From Acidobacteriaceae bacterium (GTDB lineage: Bacteria > Acidobacteriota > Terriglobia > Terriglobales > Acidobacteriaceae), in the NCBI GenBank assembly GCA_025934135.1, contig JAICYR010000010.1, forward strand, positions 1 through 38,777: a stretch of DNA of 38,777 nt, written 5' to 3'. The notes beneath the pieces are model-generated. The model was given only the letters and a program-made list of their open reading frames with translations, had not been told where the DNA came from and searched no databases. The translations under genes and the position numbers were made by a program. This document shows positions 1 through 11,567 of this stretch, piece after piece. Numbering within the stretch: the stretch's first letter is position 1; every line of letters starts with the position of its first letter.

Positions 1-2050
<2,050 letters not shown>

Positions 2051-2082
2051 GGTGGCGTAGCTAGCGGGCCGGGCTGCTGCAT

Positions 2083-2110
2083 GCAGTCCCGGCGAAGCAC
2101 GCGGGACTGC
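2083..2110 (+). terminator. Strong intergenic hairpin between the first two esterase genes
   Basis: A perfect 9-bp stem (GCAGTCCCG at 2083-2091 with CGGGACTGC at 2102-2110) encloses a 10-base loop. It begins 33 bases after the stop of the CE1-like gene. Only a weak T-rich stretch (GTTTC) follows, so it may be a partial terminator or an mRNA-stabilising or processing hairpin rather than a complete intrinsic terminator. It also argues against starting the next gene as far upstream as 2081. Confidence 0.45.
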
Positions 2111-2179
2111 GTTTCAATCTCCCGCGAAAGGTATGGAGACGGCCACAAGATATTGATTCGCGATTTGGGAAAACTCTGC

Positions 2180-3727
2180 ATGAGATGTCACCGATTTTTG
2201 ATTGTTCTAATCGCCGCCTGCTTCGCTGTGATCACCTGCGGAGCGCAGGCCAGGAGCGCCTGCTCCGCTCTCAACAGCCTGAAGATAGATGGCGTCGAGA
2301 TCACAGGGGCGACTGAGGTCCCTGCAAATACTCCCCTGCCGTCTTCGTATCCGCGCTACACCGGCCCGCTGCCCGAGCATTGCCGCGTTGAAGGCGTGAT
2401 TCACCGGCGCAAGGGGGTTGACGGCGTCGAGTACGGTATCGGTTTTGCTGTCGCCCTGCCAGCGGAAGGCGCATGGAACGGGGATTTCATGATGCAGGGT
2501 GGAGGAGGCAGCAACGGCATCATCAACTATCCAGCCGGGAACTTTTACGCGGGTGACAAATCGGCGCTCGAACGAGGCTTCGCGGTCGCCAGCACCGATA
2601 CAGGACACAGATCCCGGACGGGCTTTGACTTCTCGTTCATGCGCGATCAGCAGGCGTATCTGGACTTCGCCTATCAGGCCAACGCCGAAGTGGCAGGCGT
2701 GGCCAAGCGGATCATCACGCGCTACTACGGCCGGCCGGCTGCTTACTCTTATTTCGTCGGGTGCTCGACCGGCGGACGCGAGGGGATGATCCTCTCGCAG
2801 CGCTTCCCAACGGTCTTCAACGGCATCGTCGTCGGCGACCCAGCGATGCGCACCGGCCTTTCCAATCTCGCTATCGGCCAGTGGATCCCCGTGGCCTGGA
2901 ACCAGGCGGCTCCGAAGGACGCCTCGGGCAAACCGGAGATCGAAAAGCTCTTTACGGACGCGGATCGCAAGCTGGTCATCGATGCGCTGATGAAGAAGTG
3001 CGACGCGCTTGATGGCCTGGCGGACGGGATGATTTTCGATCCTCTCGGCTGCCATTTTGATCCGGAGGAGATCGCATGCAAGCCGGGGCAGCGGGAAGGC
3101 TGCCTGGCTCCGGAGAAAGCTGCCGCGATCAGAAAGGCCTTCGCGGGTCCGAAGAACGCTTACGGCACTCAGGTGTATCCGGGATTCTTCTACGACTCGG
3201 GGATCGCAGCTTCCGGTCCGCTGCCGGGATTGCTGAATCCGCATTCCCGCGGACTCTTCGGACCGGTCACAACGGCAACCACTTTGGATGTGGACAAGGC
3301 AGCTCTCCACGCCTCCGAACCGCTGGTTGAGCCTGCGGCGACGAACCTCCCCACCTTTTCGGGTAACGGCGGGAAGCTGATCTTTTTCCACGGCGACAGC
3401 GACCCGTGGTTCTCGCCGCTCGACACGTTTGAGTACTATCAGTCGCTCGCCGCAGCCAATGGCGGAGCCGAACAGGTGGCGACGTGGAGCCGGTTCTTCT
3501 TCGTTCCCGGCATGAGCCACTGTGGCGGTGGCCCCTCGCTGGACCATTTCGACATGCTGGACGCGGTAGTGAATTGGGTTGAGAAAGGTACGGCTCCGAA
3601 TTCGGTTATCGCCACCGGAAAGGCCTTTCCGAAAAGAAGCCGCCCGCTGTGTGCCTATCCCACACACGCGCAATACAGTGGTCATGGAAACACGCAGGAT
3701 GCCAGCAGTTTTGTGTGCAGCAAGTGA
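2180..3727 (+). CDS. Tannase/feruloyl esterase family protein
   Basis: This 515-residue protein is of the tannase and feruloyl esterase family (Pfam Tannase), which hydrolyses galloyl or feruloyl esters of plant polymers. The start is placed at the ATG at 2180 because it gives a classic Sec signal (MRCHRFLIVLIAACFAVITCGAQA). The frame is open further upstream but crosses a hairpin, and the ribosome binding site at 2180 is weak. The family's CS-D-HC signature is complete: Cys195-Ser196 in GCSTGG, Asp408 in HGDSDPWFSP, and His447-Cys448 in GMSHCGGG. The two Cys normally form a disulfide joining the nucleophile and His. A segment like the family's calcium-binding lid (DALDGLADGMIFDP) is also present. 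It lies between two other secreted esterase genes. Confidence 0.9.
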   Translation: MRCHRFLIVLIAACFAVITCGAQARSACSALNSLKIDGVEITGATEVPANTPLPSSYPRYTGPLPEHCRVEGVIHRRKGVDGVEYGIGFAVALPAEGAWNGDFMMQGGGGSNGIINYPAGNFYAGDKSALERGFAVASTDTGHRSRTGFDFSFMRDQQAYLDFAYQANAEVAGVAKRIITRYYGRPAAYSYFVGCSTGGREGMILSQRFPTVFNGIVVGDPAMRTGLSNLAIGQWIPVAWNQAAPKDASGKPEIEKLFTDADRKLVIDALMKKCDALDGLADGMIFDPLGCHFDPEEIACKPGQREGCLAPEKAAAIRKAFAGPKNAYGTQVYPGFFYDSGIAASGPLPGLLNPHSRGLFGPVTTATTLDVDKAALHASEPLVEPAATNLPTFSGNGGKLIFFHGDSDPWFSPLDTFEYYQSLAAANGGAEQVATWSRFFFVPGMSHCGGGPSLDHFDMLDAVVNWVEKGTAPNSVIATGKAFPKRSRPLCAYPTHAQYSGHGNTQDASSFVCSK

Positions 3728-3786
3728 GAACACGGGACATTTTGCAAAAGGACCTGATAGCCGGGCTGCTGATGCGAAGCCGCCGC

Positions 3787-3793
3787 AAGGAGG
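3787..3793 (+). promoter_or_regulatory. Ribosome binding site fixing a TTG start
   Basis: A full AAGGAGG lies 7 bases before a TTG at 3801 and just downstream of the tannase-family stop. The TTG opens a textbook signal peptide. In-frame ATG or GTG starts upstream overlap the previous gene and give no signal peptide at the N-terminus. Confidence 0.85.
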
Positions 3794-3800
3794 AAAAATC

Positions 3801-5804
3801 TTGACAAAGCTGGGACTTACTTCTGCCGCGGCCGCTGCGCTTGGCATTCTGCTCACCGGAGCGAGTGCATTCGGACAGAATGCTCCACCTCCATTTCCCA
3901 CCGCACCTTCGCCGAATGCTCCGCTGCCGTTCGTGAGCCCCATCTTCGGGGACAACATGGTGCTGCAGCGTGGCAAGGCGGATACGATCTGGGGTTGGTC
4001 CAAGCCCGGCGACACCATCCGTGTCCAGATCGGCAGCCACGAAGCGACAGGTACTGCCGGTGCGGACCACCGCTGGCAGGTCAGGATCAAACCGCCCGCT
4101 CCCGGCGGTCCTTACACGCTGACCATTTCCGGTCCGCAGACTCTTGAACTGCACAATGTGCTGGTAGGAGATGTCTGGCTGTGTGGCGGCCAGTCGAATA
4201 TGGAACTGCCGCTGCGTTTTACGGCGAACGCGAAGGAAGTGGCGAAGGCGGCGAATGATCCGGAGATTCGTTACTTCACCGTCGCCGGCCGTCCTGCCTA
4301 CCGGCCCACCAACCTCATCGGTGGATCGTGGCGTGCGGTCACGCCTGCCACCGCCGAGTGGCTCTCCGCCGTTGCGTTCTACTTTGGCAGAAAGGTTCAG
4401 CGGCAGACGCATATTCCCATCGGTTTGGTGGTCGATGCCGTCGGTGGATCGCCTGCCGAGGCCTGGACCAGTGCTGCCGCGCTTCACACGATGGGAGACT
4501 TCGATGTCCCCCTTGCCGACCTTCAGCGTCTGGCCGACTCCGGCGCGCCCGAGTACGGCAATTACATCATGCACTGGTATGACAAGTACGACACCGGGAT
4601 CAAACAAAAATGGTTCGCACCGGAGACGAACGAGACAGACTGGAAATCCGTTCACGTGCCCGGCGGCTTCGCTGAGTTGGGCGTGCCTGACACCCCCGCG
4701 GTAGTTTGGTTCCGCAGGAAAATCACCCTGCCCGACCCGCTTCCGGCTGGCCGTGCGGCAATTCATTTGGGCGAGATCGAGCGCATGGATACCGTGTATG
4801 TGAACGGAACTGAAGTCGGCGGGAGTGCGTGGGTCGAGAATCCGCGCGTCTACTACCTGCGCCCCGGAGTGCTGAAACCGGGAGAAAATCTGATCGCCAT
4901 TCGCGTCTTCAAAACGAAGCCGGACGGCGGCTTCCTGGGAAAGCCGGAGGAGTTGCAACTCGTCCTGGGTGAGCAGAAGATTCCGCTGGCCGGCGAGTGG
5001 AAGGCGAAGCTCAGCGTCGATGCGCGGCCACCGCATCCCATGCCTATCGGTTACGAAAACTGGCCGGTGATGCCGACGGTTCTCTACAAGGGAATGCTCG
5101 AGCCGATCACGCCGCTCTCGATCACCGGCGCGATCTGGTATCAGGGCGCGCAGAACTCCCCGCGCGGGTACCAGTATCGGCGGCTGCTTCCCGTCATGAT
5201 CGCCGACTGGCGTCGAGCTTTCGGGCAGGGAGACTTTCCCTTCTACATCGTCAGCTTGCCTGCCTTCGGCCCCCGCAGCGCCACACCGACGGACGATGCC
5301 TGGGCCGAGACACGCGAGTCGCAGGCCATCGCCGCCGCCACTGTGCCCAACTCCTGTCTCGCGGTCACCATCGACACCGGCGACCCGAACAGCCTGCATC
5401 CGAAGCAGAAGGAGCCCGTGGGGGACCGTCTTGCCCGCTGTGCACTGGCCAAGTACTACCACCAGCATGTCGTCTCTTCGGGGCCAACGCTCAAGTCAGT
5501 CCAGCGAGAGCCCGGGTCCATTGTGCTGCACTTCGCGCATACGGACGGCGGGTTGGTCGTCAAAGGAGACAAACTCGGCGAGTTTTCGATCGCGGGCGAC
5601 GACCGAAAGTGGTACTGGGCCGATGGGCGGATCAAAGGCAATACCGTCATCGTATCGTCGCCATCGGTACCCCATCCGACGCAGGTTCGGTATGCGTGGC
5701 AGTCAAATCCCGAGGCCACGCTCTTCAACGGTTCAGGCCTGCCGGCGGGGCCCTTCCGGACGGACGACTGGTCCGGCATAACCCAAAACGCTCGGCCTTA
5801 TTGA
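3801..5804 (+). CDS. Sialate O-acetylesterase-like SGNH esterase
   Basis: This 667-residue exported protein is of the sialate O-acetylesterase (SASA) type, an SGNH hydrolase that removes O-acetyl groups from sugars. In plant-degrading bacteria relatives act on acetylated hemicellulose or pectin rather than sialic acid, and that is inferred here from context. It starts at TTG 3801 with a Sec signal (LGLTSAAAAALGILLTGASAFGQ). An N-terminal beta domain follows (FGDNMVLQRGK), then block I with GGQSNME (Ser132). A jelly-roll insertion lies around WFRRKITLP to LIAIRVF. A conserved GAIWYQGAQN segment follows, and the Asp528/His533 pair sits in DPNSLHPKQK. It lies 73 bases after the tannase-family gene and 85 before the GH9 gene, so the run is probably co-transcribed. 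It is the third esterase fold in a row. Confidence 0.88.
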   Translation: MTKLGLTSAAAAALGILLTGASAFGQNAPPPFPTAPSPNAPLPFVSPIFGDNMVLQRGKADTIWGWSKPGDTIRVQIGSHEATGTAGADHRWQVRIKPPAPGGPYTLTISGPQTLELHNVLVGDVWLCGGQSNMELPLRFTANAKEVAKAANDPEIRYFTVAGRPAYRPTNLIGGSWRAVTPATAEWLSAVAFYFGRKVQRQTHIPIGLVVDAVGGSPAEAWTSAAALHTMGDFDVPLADLQRLADSGAPEYGNYIMHWYDKYDTGIKQKWFAPETNETDWKSVHVPGGFAELGVPDTPAVVWFRRKITLPDPLPAGRAAIHLGEIERMDTVYVNGTEVGGSAWVENPRVYYLRPGVLKPGENLIAIRVFKTKPDGGFLGKPEELQLVLGEQKIPLAGEWKAKLSVDARPPHPMPIGYENWPVMPTVLYKGMLEPITPLSITGAIWYQGAQNSPRGYQYRRLLPVMIADWRRAFGQGDFPFYIVSLPAFGPRSATPTDDAWAETRESQAIAAATVPNSCLAVTIDTGDPNSLHPKQKEPVGDRLARCALAKYYHQHVVSSGPTLKSVQREPGSIVLHFAHTDGGLVVKGDKLGEFSIAGDDRKWYWADGRIKGNTVIVSSPSVPHPTQVRYAWQSNPEATLFNGSGLPAGPFRTDDWSGITQNARPY

Positions 5805-5889
5805 GCCTGCGAACCACTTGCGACGTTACGAGCGGCGTTTCATATCGCCGCACACCAAGATCGAGTTACCAAGTAAAAGGTGGACCCCA

Positions 5890-8466
5890 ATGCAATTTCG
5901 AACACGAACAGTTCTGGCTGTTTTCTCGCTCATTCCGCTGCTCCTGACTCTTCCGGCTTCCGGGGCGGACTCGACCCTTCAAATGAAGGTCACGTCGAAC
6001 GGCTATCTGAAAGCGCGAGGTGTCAGCGTCATGCTCTACGATAGCGCCTTCAGTCCCGTTTTCTTCGACCAGAAAGACGCGGGCATGCAAATCATCCTGC
6101 ACGGCCATCGCGTGGCTACGAACGGCAGCCTGCGCCTGCTCGCCACCCCGGAGCAGTGGGACGTCATTCCGACGATCAAAGCGCATCAGCCCGATCGGGA
6201 ACACGATCGTCTCACAGCCGATCTGTCGTATCCCGATTACCACCTGAACTATCACGTCGTGGTTGCCGCCGAGCCGGGCGGATTCCGCGTGAGCGTGGAC
6301 CTCGATCAACCGCTGCCGCAGAGTCTGGTCGGACGCGCCGGCTACAATCTCGAGTTCCTGCCATCCATTTACATGGATAAGCCATACACGGTAGACAACA
6401 AGAGCTTCGGCGTAATGCCGCGGTATCCCGAAGACAGGATGACCACCGCTCCACCCAGGCCCCACGATCCGGAGCGGGTATGGTACGTCGAGCAATGGCA
6501 CAAAGCAGAGGGTTATACCGAGCCGTTGCCCTTTGCCTCCGGGCAGACAATCACCCTGGCTGCGAACGATCCGCTCGACTGCATCTCCATCACTTCGGAC
6601 TCCGGCCCGCTTCAACTCTTCGACGGTCGTGACAAGGCGCAGAACGGATGGTTCGTGGTTCGCACGCTGATCTCCGCGGGCAAAACGAAAGACGCCATCG
6701 TGTGGCATGTGCGGCCCAATTACATTCCGAACTGGACCCGGCCGCCGGTGATCGCGCACAGCCAGGCCGGATATGCGCCCAATTTTCCGAAGATCGCCAT
6801 TCTCGAACTCGATCCAGACTTCGACGCGCCTAAAACGGCGAAACTGCTACGGCTTTCTGATGACGGCTCGTTTCACGAAGTATTTACGGGACCGGTCTCG
6901 AAGCCCACGCCCTGGCTGCGCTACGTCTACTCGAAGTTCGATTTCTCGTCAGTGAAACAACCCGGCCTCTATGCCATCGAGTACGGCGGGCAGTGCAGCG
7001 ATGTCTTTCCCATCGCCGAAAACGTCTACGACAAGACCTGGCAGACATCGCTCGATGGCTTTCTCGCCGTGCAAATGGATCACGTCTCCGTGCAGGATGG
7101 CTACCACATGTGGCACGGCGTGGCCCATCTCGACGATGCGCGCCAGGCTCCGCCCAATACGCCGCACTTTGACGGCTACGATATGGGGCCCGACACTTAT
7201 TCGCCGTATAAGCCGGGCGAGCACATCCCGGGCCTGAACGTCGGCGGATGGTTCGACGCCGGCGATTTCGATAACGACGACTATGGTCAGTACGCGACGA
7301 TTCAGAACCTTTCGCTGGCCTGGAGCACCTTTCATATGAAGTGGGATCAGCTCGCCGTGGACGAGAAGGCGCGCTCCGTCGAGATGCACCGCCCTGACGG
7401 GATTCCGGATGTCGTGCAGCAGGTGGAGCATGGGGTACTTCAGCAACTCGCGCAAATCCGGGCTGTCGGGCACCCGTTCACCGGGATCCAGTCGGCGTGG
7501 CTCTCGCAATACACCTTCGTTGGCGATGCTGCCTCGCAGACGGACAACCGCCTGTATGACCCCAAGCTCTCGCCCGATCAGATTCAGGGCAACTATTCCG
7601 GGAAGCCGGATGACCGCTGGGCATGGACTCGCTACACGATGTTCAACCAGTACGGCGCAACCGCATCGCTGGCCGCCGCCTCCGTCGTACTCCGCGGCTG
7701 GAACGATCCGCTGGCGAAGGAGTGCCTCAATACCGCTATCAAGCTCTGGAATGATGAGAAGACGCACCCTGCGCCCAAGCCTCCGCGGATGTTTCCCGGC
7801 ATGAGTTCGGCGGCGGACTGGTCGGCCGCGCTCCAGCTGATGATCGCGACCGACGGTGCCGAGCCGTACAAGAAGCGCGTCGAGGAACTGTTCCCCTCCA
7901 TGCTCAGTCACATGGGCTTCGGCGGGTGGACGGCCGTGCGCGCGCTGCCGTATCTGGATGCCAGTTACAAGACCCGCTTCAAAACAGCGCTTCAGGTTTG
8001 GCTGCCGGAGCTGAACCGCCAACTCGATGCAACACCCTTTGGCGTGCCGCCCACGCGCGGCGATTGGGGGGGCGCGGAACAAGTGGCCAACTTCGGCGCC
8101 GAGATGTACTTCCTGCACGAGGCGTTTCCTGGCCTCGTCGGCCCGGAATATACCCTGCGCGCTGCCAACTACCTGCTCGGCATGCACCCGGTTTCGAGCG
8201 AGTCTTATATCGCTGCCATCGGCACAGCCTCAAAGCTGCATACCTATTCGAACAATCGCGGCGATAACTCGTATATTCCGGGAGGCATGATTCCCGGGTA
8301 CATCGTGATCAAGCCGGACTTCCCGGAGTGCATTCCGGATTTCGGAATGCTCTGGTTTGAAGATGAAACCACCGTCTCAGCGGCCAGTAGCTGGATTCTG
8401 GAGGCGAATGCAGCTGAGGCCATCGTAAGGGAAAAGACCGCCAGGAACGGTGATCCAAAGAGATGA
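5890..8466 (+). CDS. Glycoside hydrolase family 9 endoglucanase
   Basis: This 858-residue exported protein has an N-terminal signal (MQFRTRTVLAVFSLIPLLLTLPASGA). Residues about 30-280 form a beta-rich region of no family I recognise. A CelD-type Ig-like domain follows at about 286-375 (IAHSQAGYAPNFPKIAIL), then a C-terminal GH9 (alpha/alpha)6 barrel. GH9 enzymes are inverting endoglucanases acting on cellulose, xyloglucan or mixed-linkage glucan. The catalytic-base motif is clear: GGWFDAGDFD with Asp456 and Asp459. The general acid is most likely Glu826 in WFEDETTVSAASSW. The ATG at 5890 is chosen because it begins the signal peptide and follows AAAGGTGGA. The unassigned N-terminal 250 residues make it longer than usual. 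It ends the esterase run, suggesting that backbone cleavage is coupled to deacylation. Confidence 0.88.
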   Translation: MQFRTRTVLAVFSLIPLLLTLPASGADSTLQMKVTSNGYLKARGVSVMLYDSAFSPVFFDQKDAGMQIILHGHRVATNGSLRLLATPEQWDVIPTIKAHQPDREHDRLTADLSYPDYHLNYHVVVAAEPGGFRVSVDLDQPLPQSLVGRAGYNLEFLPSIYMDKPYTVDNKSFGVMPRYPEDRMTTAPPRPHDPERVWYVEQWHKAEGYTEPLPFASGQTITLAANDPLDCISITSDSGPLQLFDGRDKAQNGWFVVRTLISAGKTKDAIVWHVRPNYIPNWTRPPVIAHSQAGYAPNFPKIAILELDPDFDAPKTAKLLRLSDDGSFHEVFTGPVSKPTPWLRYVYSKFDFSSVKQPGLYAIEYGGQCSDVFPIAENVYDKTWQTSLDGFLAVQMDHVSVQDGYHMWHGVAHLDDARQAPPNTPHFDGYDMGPDTYSPYKPGEHIPGLNVGGWFDAGDFDNDDYGQYATIQNLSLAWSTFHMKWDQLAVDEKARSVEMHRPDGIPDVVQQVEHGVLQQLAQIRAVGHPFTGIQSAWLSQYTFVGDAASQTDNRLYDPKLSPDQIQGNYSGKPDDRWAWTRYTMFNQYGATASLAAASVVLRGWNDPLAKECLNTAIKLWNDEKTHPAPKPPRMFPGMSSAADWSAALQLMIATDGAEPYKKRVEELFPSMLSHMGFGGWTAVRALPYLDASYKTRFKTALQVWLPELNRQLDATPFGVPPTRGDWGGAEQVANFGAEMYFLHEAFPGLVGPEYTLRAANYLLGMHPVSSESYIAAIGTASKLHTYSNNRGDNSYIPGGMIPGYIVIKPDFPECIPDFGMLWFEDETTVSAASSWILEANAAEAIVREKTARNGDPKR

Positions 8467-8719
8467 GTTCGGGCCCTTGTCTTCGCGATTATCCGCTATG
8501 ACTTACGCCTCATACTGGCCGTCGCTGCCTTACCTCAGACCACCGAACCTGTAGAACCTGTCCTTACTGGCGGGCGTGGCCGTATGTCTCCTCGGTTACG
8601 CCTTCGGCCATCCAACAAATCAATCGCCGGATCGCGACCGGTTCTCTCGCTCTGTCGTTTGAATTCACTACCGATGTAGAATCTGACGTTGAAATGCAGA
8701 GTGTGTGGGAAAGTTCCGT

Positions 8720-10483
8720 ATGAACCGCCGCGAATTCCTGGTCGCGCTCACAGCGAGTGTCGCGGGCGTTGGTGTTTCCAGAGCGCAGGTAAGTGGGGGA
8801 ATGGCGTCGCGGGGAGTTCGGCCCCAGCCGCGAGGAAAGCCCTCGGGCTTGCCGTTTCATGCGCGCTTGACTGACGTGGCGGCCAGCGCGGGCCTCAACG
8901 CGCCGGTGATTTACGGACCGCTCAACCACATGGATTACATCCTGGAGTCGATGGGCTGCGGCGTCGCGTTCATCGACTATGACAACGATGGCTGGCTGGA
9001 TATCTTTCTGTTGTCGGGGACACGCCGCGAGGGTCCTGTGTCAGGCGCGACCAACCGGCTTTACAAGAACAACCGCGATGGCACATTCACTGATGTAACG
9101 GAAAAAGCAGGGCTGGTGCGCCAGGGCTGGGCGTTTGGAGTCACGGTTGGTGATTACAACAACGACGGTTTCGACGACTTGTTTATTACCTGCTGGCCGC
9201 AGAACATCCTTTACCGCAATAACGGCGACGGTAGTTTTACGGATGTGACGAAGCAGGCGGGGCTGCTACATCCGGGGAACCGCTGGGGTACCGGATGCAC
9301 GTGGGTGGACTATGACCGCGACGGCCATTTGGACCTGTTCGTCTCCAATTACCTGGTGTTCGATTTTGGAAAAATTCCGCCCACGGGCAAGGACCCCAAT
9401 TGTGATTACAAAGGCGTGCCTGTGAATTGCGGGCCGCGCGGTCTGGTCCCTGAACGACCCATGCTCTACCACAATAATGGCGACGGGACTTTCACCGAGG
9501 TTACGGAGAGTTCCGGCGTTGGGGCCGTAGCGCCGGCGTACGGGCTGACTGCAGTGGGCGCGGACCTGGACGGCGATGGCTGGCAGGAGATTTACGTCGC
9601 GTGCGACTCGACTCCGAGCCAACTGTTCCATCACCGCAAGGATGGCACCTTCGAGGAAGTCGGATTGGAGTCCGGCCTAGCGGTCAACGAGGACGGGAGA
9701 GAGCAAGCCGGAATGGGCATCGCGGTCGGCGACCTCAATACCGATGGTCTGCTGGATGTACTGAAAACCCATTTTGCAGAGGACACCGCGGCTCTCTATC
9801 AAAACATAGGCGATCTGCAATTTAACGATGTCACGCTGCGCTCCGGCCTGGGCGTTGAGACACGGTATGTGAGTTGGGGTGACGGCATGGTCGACCTGGA
9901 CAACGACGGTCTGCCGGACATTTTCTGGGTGACCGGCAGCACTTTCCCCGAAGTAGAGCGGAAATTTCCAGAGTTTCCTTTCAAATCGCCTCGCATCTTA
10001 TTCCGGAATCTCGGCGGCGGCCGATTTGAAGAGCTTCTGGACGGCGCGGGCCCGGGTGTCGCTGAAGAGCATGCGAGCCGTGGAGTGGCTTTCGGTGATT
10101 TCGACAACGACGGCGATTTGGACATCCTGATCATGAACATCAACGAGCCGCCGTCGCTCTTACGGAATGATGTCAGCGGATCGGCGCATTGGCTCAAAGT
10201 GAAGCTGGTGGGAACTCGCTCGAACACCAGCGCCATTGGATCCGTGGTTACGGCGGTATATGGAAAGAGCCGGCAGTCGCAGGCAGTGATGGCCTCAAGC
10301 AGCTATCTTTCCTGCGGCGACCGGCGCTTGCACTTCGGCTTGGGAAAGGCGGTTACGGCGGACCTGGATATTATGTGGCCGAGCGGCGCTCGAGAATCAA
10401 TCAAGGGCGTGCGCGCCGATCACCTGATAACTGTGAAGGAGGGCGTTGGGGTAATTGCGCAGGAGCAATTTGGCCATGGCTAA
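8720..10483 (+). CDS. Tat-exported FG-GAP/VCBS propeller with ASPIC/UnbV domain
   Basis: This 587-residue protein is of the CRTAC1/UnbV-like family. The N-terminus is a Tat signal (NRREFLVALTASVAGVGVS). Seven calcium-type repeats of the form D-x-[DN]-x-D-G follow (DYDNDGWLD, DYNNDGFDD, DYDRDGHLD, DLDGDGWQE, DLNTDGLLD, DLDNDGLPD, DFDNDGDLD), which predicts a seven-bladed integrin-alpha-like beta-propeller. A C-terminal ASPIC/UnbV domain runs from about 490 to 575 (HWLKVKLVGTRSN to LDIMWPSGARE). A two-cysteine loop (CDYKGVPVNC) sits between blades. The ATG at 8720 is preferred over an in-frame GTG at 8705 because it puts the twin arginine close to the start. The stop overlaps the next gene by 8 bases, implying translational coupling with the TPR protein. 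Such proteins are likely binding or scaffolding proteins, and no enzymatic role can be claimed. Confidence 0.88.
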   Translation: MNRREFLVALTASVAGVGVSRAQVSGGMASRGVRPQPRGKPSGLPFHARLTDVAASAGLNAPVIYGPLNHMDYILESMGCGVAFIDYDNDGWLDIFLLSGTRREGPVSGATNRLYKNNRDGTFTDVTEKAGLVRQGWAFGVTVGDYNNDGFDDLFITCWPQNILYRNNGDGSFTDVTKQAGLLHPGNRWGTGCTWVDYDRDGHLDLFVSNYLVFDFGKIPPTGKDPNCDYKGVPVNCGPRGLVPERPMLYHNNGDGTFTEVTESSGVGAVAPAYGLTAVGADLDGDGWQEIYVACDSTPSQLFHHRKDGTFEEVGLESGLAVNEDGREQAGMGIAVGDLNTDGLLDVLKTHFAEDTAALYQNIGDLQFNDVTLRSGLGVETRYVSWGDGMVDLDNDGLPDIFWVTGSTFPEVERKFPEFPFKSPRILFRNLGGGRFEELLDGAGPGVAEEHASRGVAFGDFDNDGDLDILIMNINEPPSLLRNDVSGSAHWLKVKLVGTRSNTSAIGSVVTAVYGKSRQSQAVMASSSYLSCGDRRLHFGLGKAVTADLDIMWPSGARESIKGVRADHLITVKEGVGVIAQEQFGHG

Positions 10484-11525
10484 ATCCCTGATCGTTCTTA
10501 TGCTGCTATTCGCAGCAGGAATTTCGCCCGCGCAGAGCCACCGACCCGGGGTGGATGCCTACCTCAGCCGCGGCGCGCAGCTCATGCAGAGCCACATGTT
10601 CCAGCAGGCAGCGGACCAGTTCAAGCAAGCGCTGGCGCTCAGCCCGCGGGACCCACGGGCACACATGCAGTACGCGATCTGCCTTCTTTCGCTCGGACGC
10701 AACAATGAAGCCCGCCAGCAATTCGAGAAGGTGCGCCAACTGGCGGGCAACTCGCGGTTTGTGGCGTACTACCTCGGACGGCTCGACCTGCTCTCGAATG
10801 ATTACCCTTCAGCGATCAAGAGGCTCACTTCAGTATCCGGCGATCCGCCATTTCCGGACACGGCATTTTATCTGGGAGAGGCATACGTCTCCTCGGGCAA
10901 TGTGGATGAGGGAATCAAATGGCTTGAGCGCGCCGCCAAGCTGCTGCCGAGCGACTACCGCGTTCATTACCGGTTGGCGCGCGCATTCTCGAGCGCGGGG
11001 CGCAGTCAGGACGCGTCGCGCGAGTACAAGCTCTACACGCTTTATCTGAACGAACATAAAAATACCGAGACGGACGTCCGCGCCTGCTCCGAGGCGTTGC
11101 GTACAAAGCCATTGAGCGCAGCGCATGAAATCTGCCAGCGAATGTTCGATCCCAATGATCCGGAGAAGCTAGTATTGCTCGGGCAAATGTATGGCGATGC
11201 GGAGGCTTACGAGGACGCGCTGGATCCGTTGCGGCGCGCTGTGCAACTCGACCCGAACTCATTCGAGGCGTGGCACGACCTGGGACTCACGTATTTCCGA
11301 CTGAAGCGATATGGGGAAGCGCGCGCGCCGCTGGAGAAGGCTGTCCGGTTGCGTCCGGAGTCCTACGGTCCGGTGGTGCTGCTGGGCGCAACGCTTTATA
11401 TGCTAAGGGACGATGCCGCGGCGCTGCCGGTGCTAGAGCACGCGCATCGCCTCAAGCCGGACGATGCTCAGACCAATGCGGTGCTGGAAAAACTCCGCGC
11501 AGAGCAGAAAAAAACTGAGCCTTGA
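10476..11525 (+). CDS. Secreted TPR-repeat protein paired with propeller
   Basis: This 349-residue protein starts within the preceding stop (overlap ATGGCTAA) with AGGAG 10 bases upstream. A Sec signal (MAKSLIVLMLLFAAGISPAQS) is followed almost entirely by tetratricopeptide repeats, such as AADQFKQALALSPRDPRAHMQYA, SAIKRL and the last repeats near EAWHDLGLTYFRLKRYGEARAPLEKAV. TPR arrays bind peptides or partner proteins. The overlap suggests this is the dedicated partner of the propeller protein encoded just upstream. It faces the minus-strand propeller gene, with only 42 bases between the two stops. Confidence 0.85.
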   Translation: MAKSLIVLMLLFAAGISPAQSHRPGVDAYLSRGAQLMQSHMFQQAADQFKQALALSPRDPRAHMQYAICLLSLGRNNEARQQFEKVRQLAGNSRFVAYYLGRLDLLSNDYPSAIKRLTSVSGDPPFPDTAFYLGEAYVSSGNVDEGIKWLERAAKLLPSDYRVHYRLARAFSSAGRSQDASREYKLYTLYLNEHKNTETDVRACSEALRTKPLSAAHEICQRMFDPNDPEKLVLLGQMYGDAEAYEDALDPLRRAVQLDPNSFEAWHDLGLTYFRLKRYGEARAPLEKAVRLRPESYGPVVLLGATLYMLRDDAAALPVLEHAHRLKPDDAQTNAVLEKLRAEQKKTEP

Positions 11526-11567
11526 GGCGCGCCGCAGGGCCGTGGCTGCGCGTGTCCAGCGAGGCGA

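Noticed and set aside
2207-5468. Two very long open frames on the minus strand (2207-4090 and 3606-5468)
   Set aside because: They are antisense to the tannase-family and SGNH esterase genes, whose plus-strand proteins have complete family motifs. High-GC coding DNA often leaves the opposite strand open, and the translations show no recognisable domain or signal.
11526-11567. Possible terminator between the convergent TPR and propeller genes
   Set aside because: Only a 5-bp stem (CGCAG/CTGCG) with no T-run on either strand.
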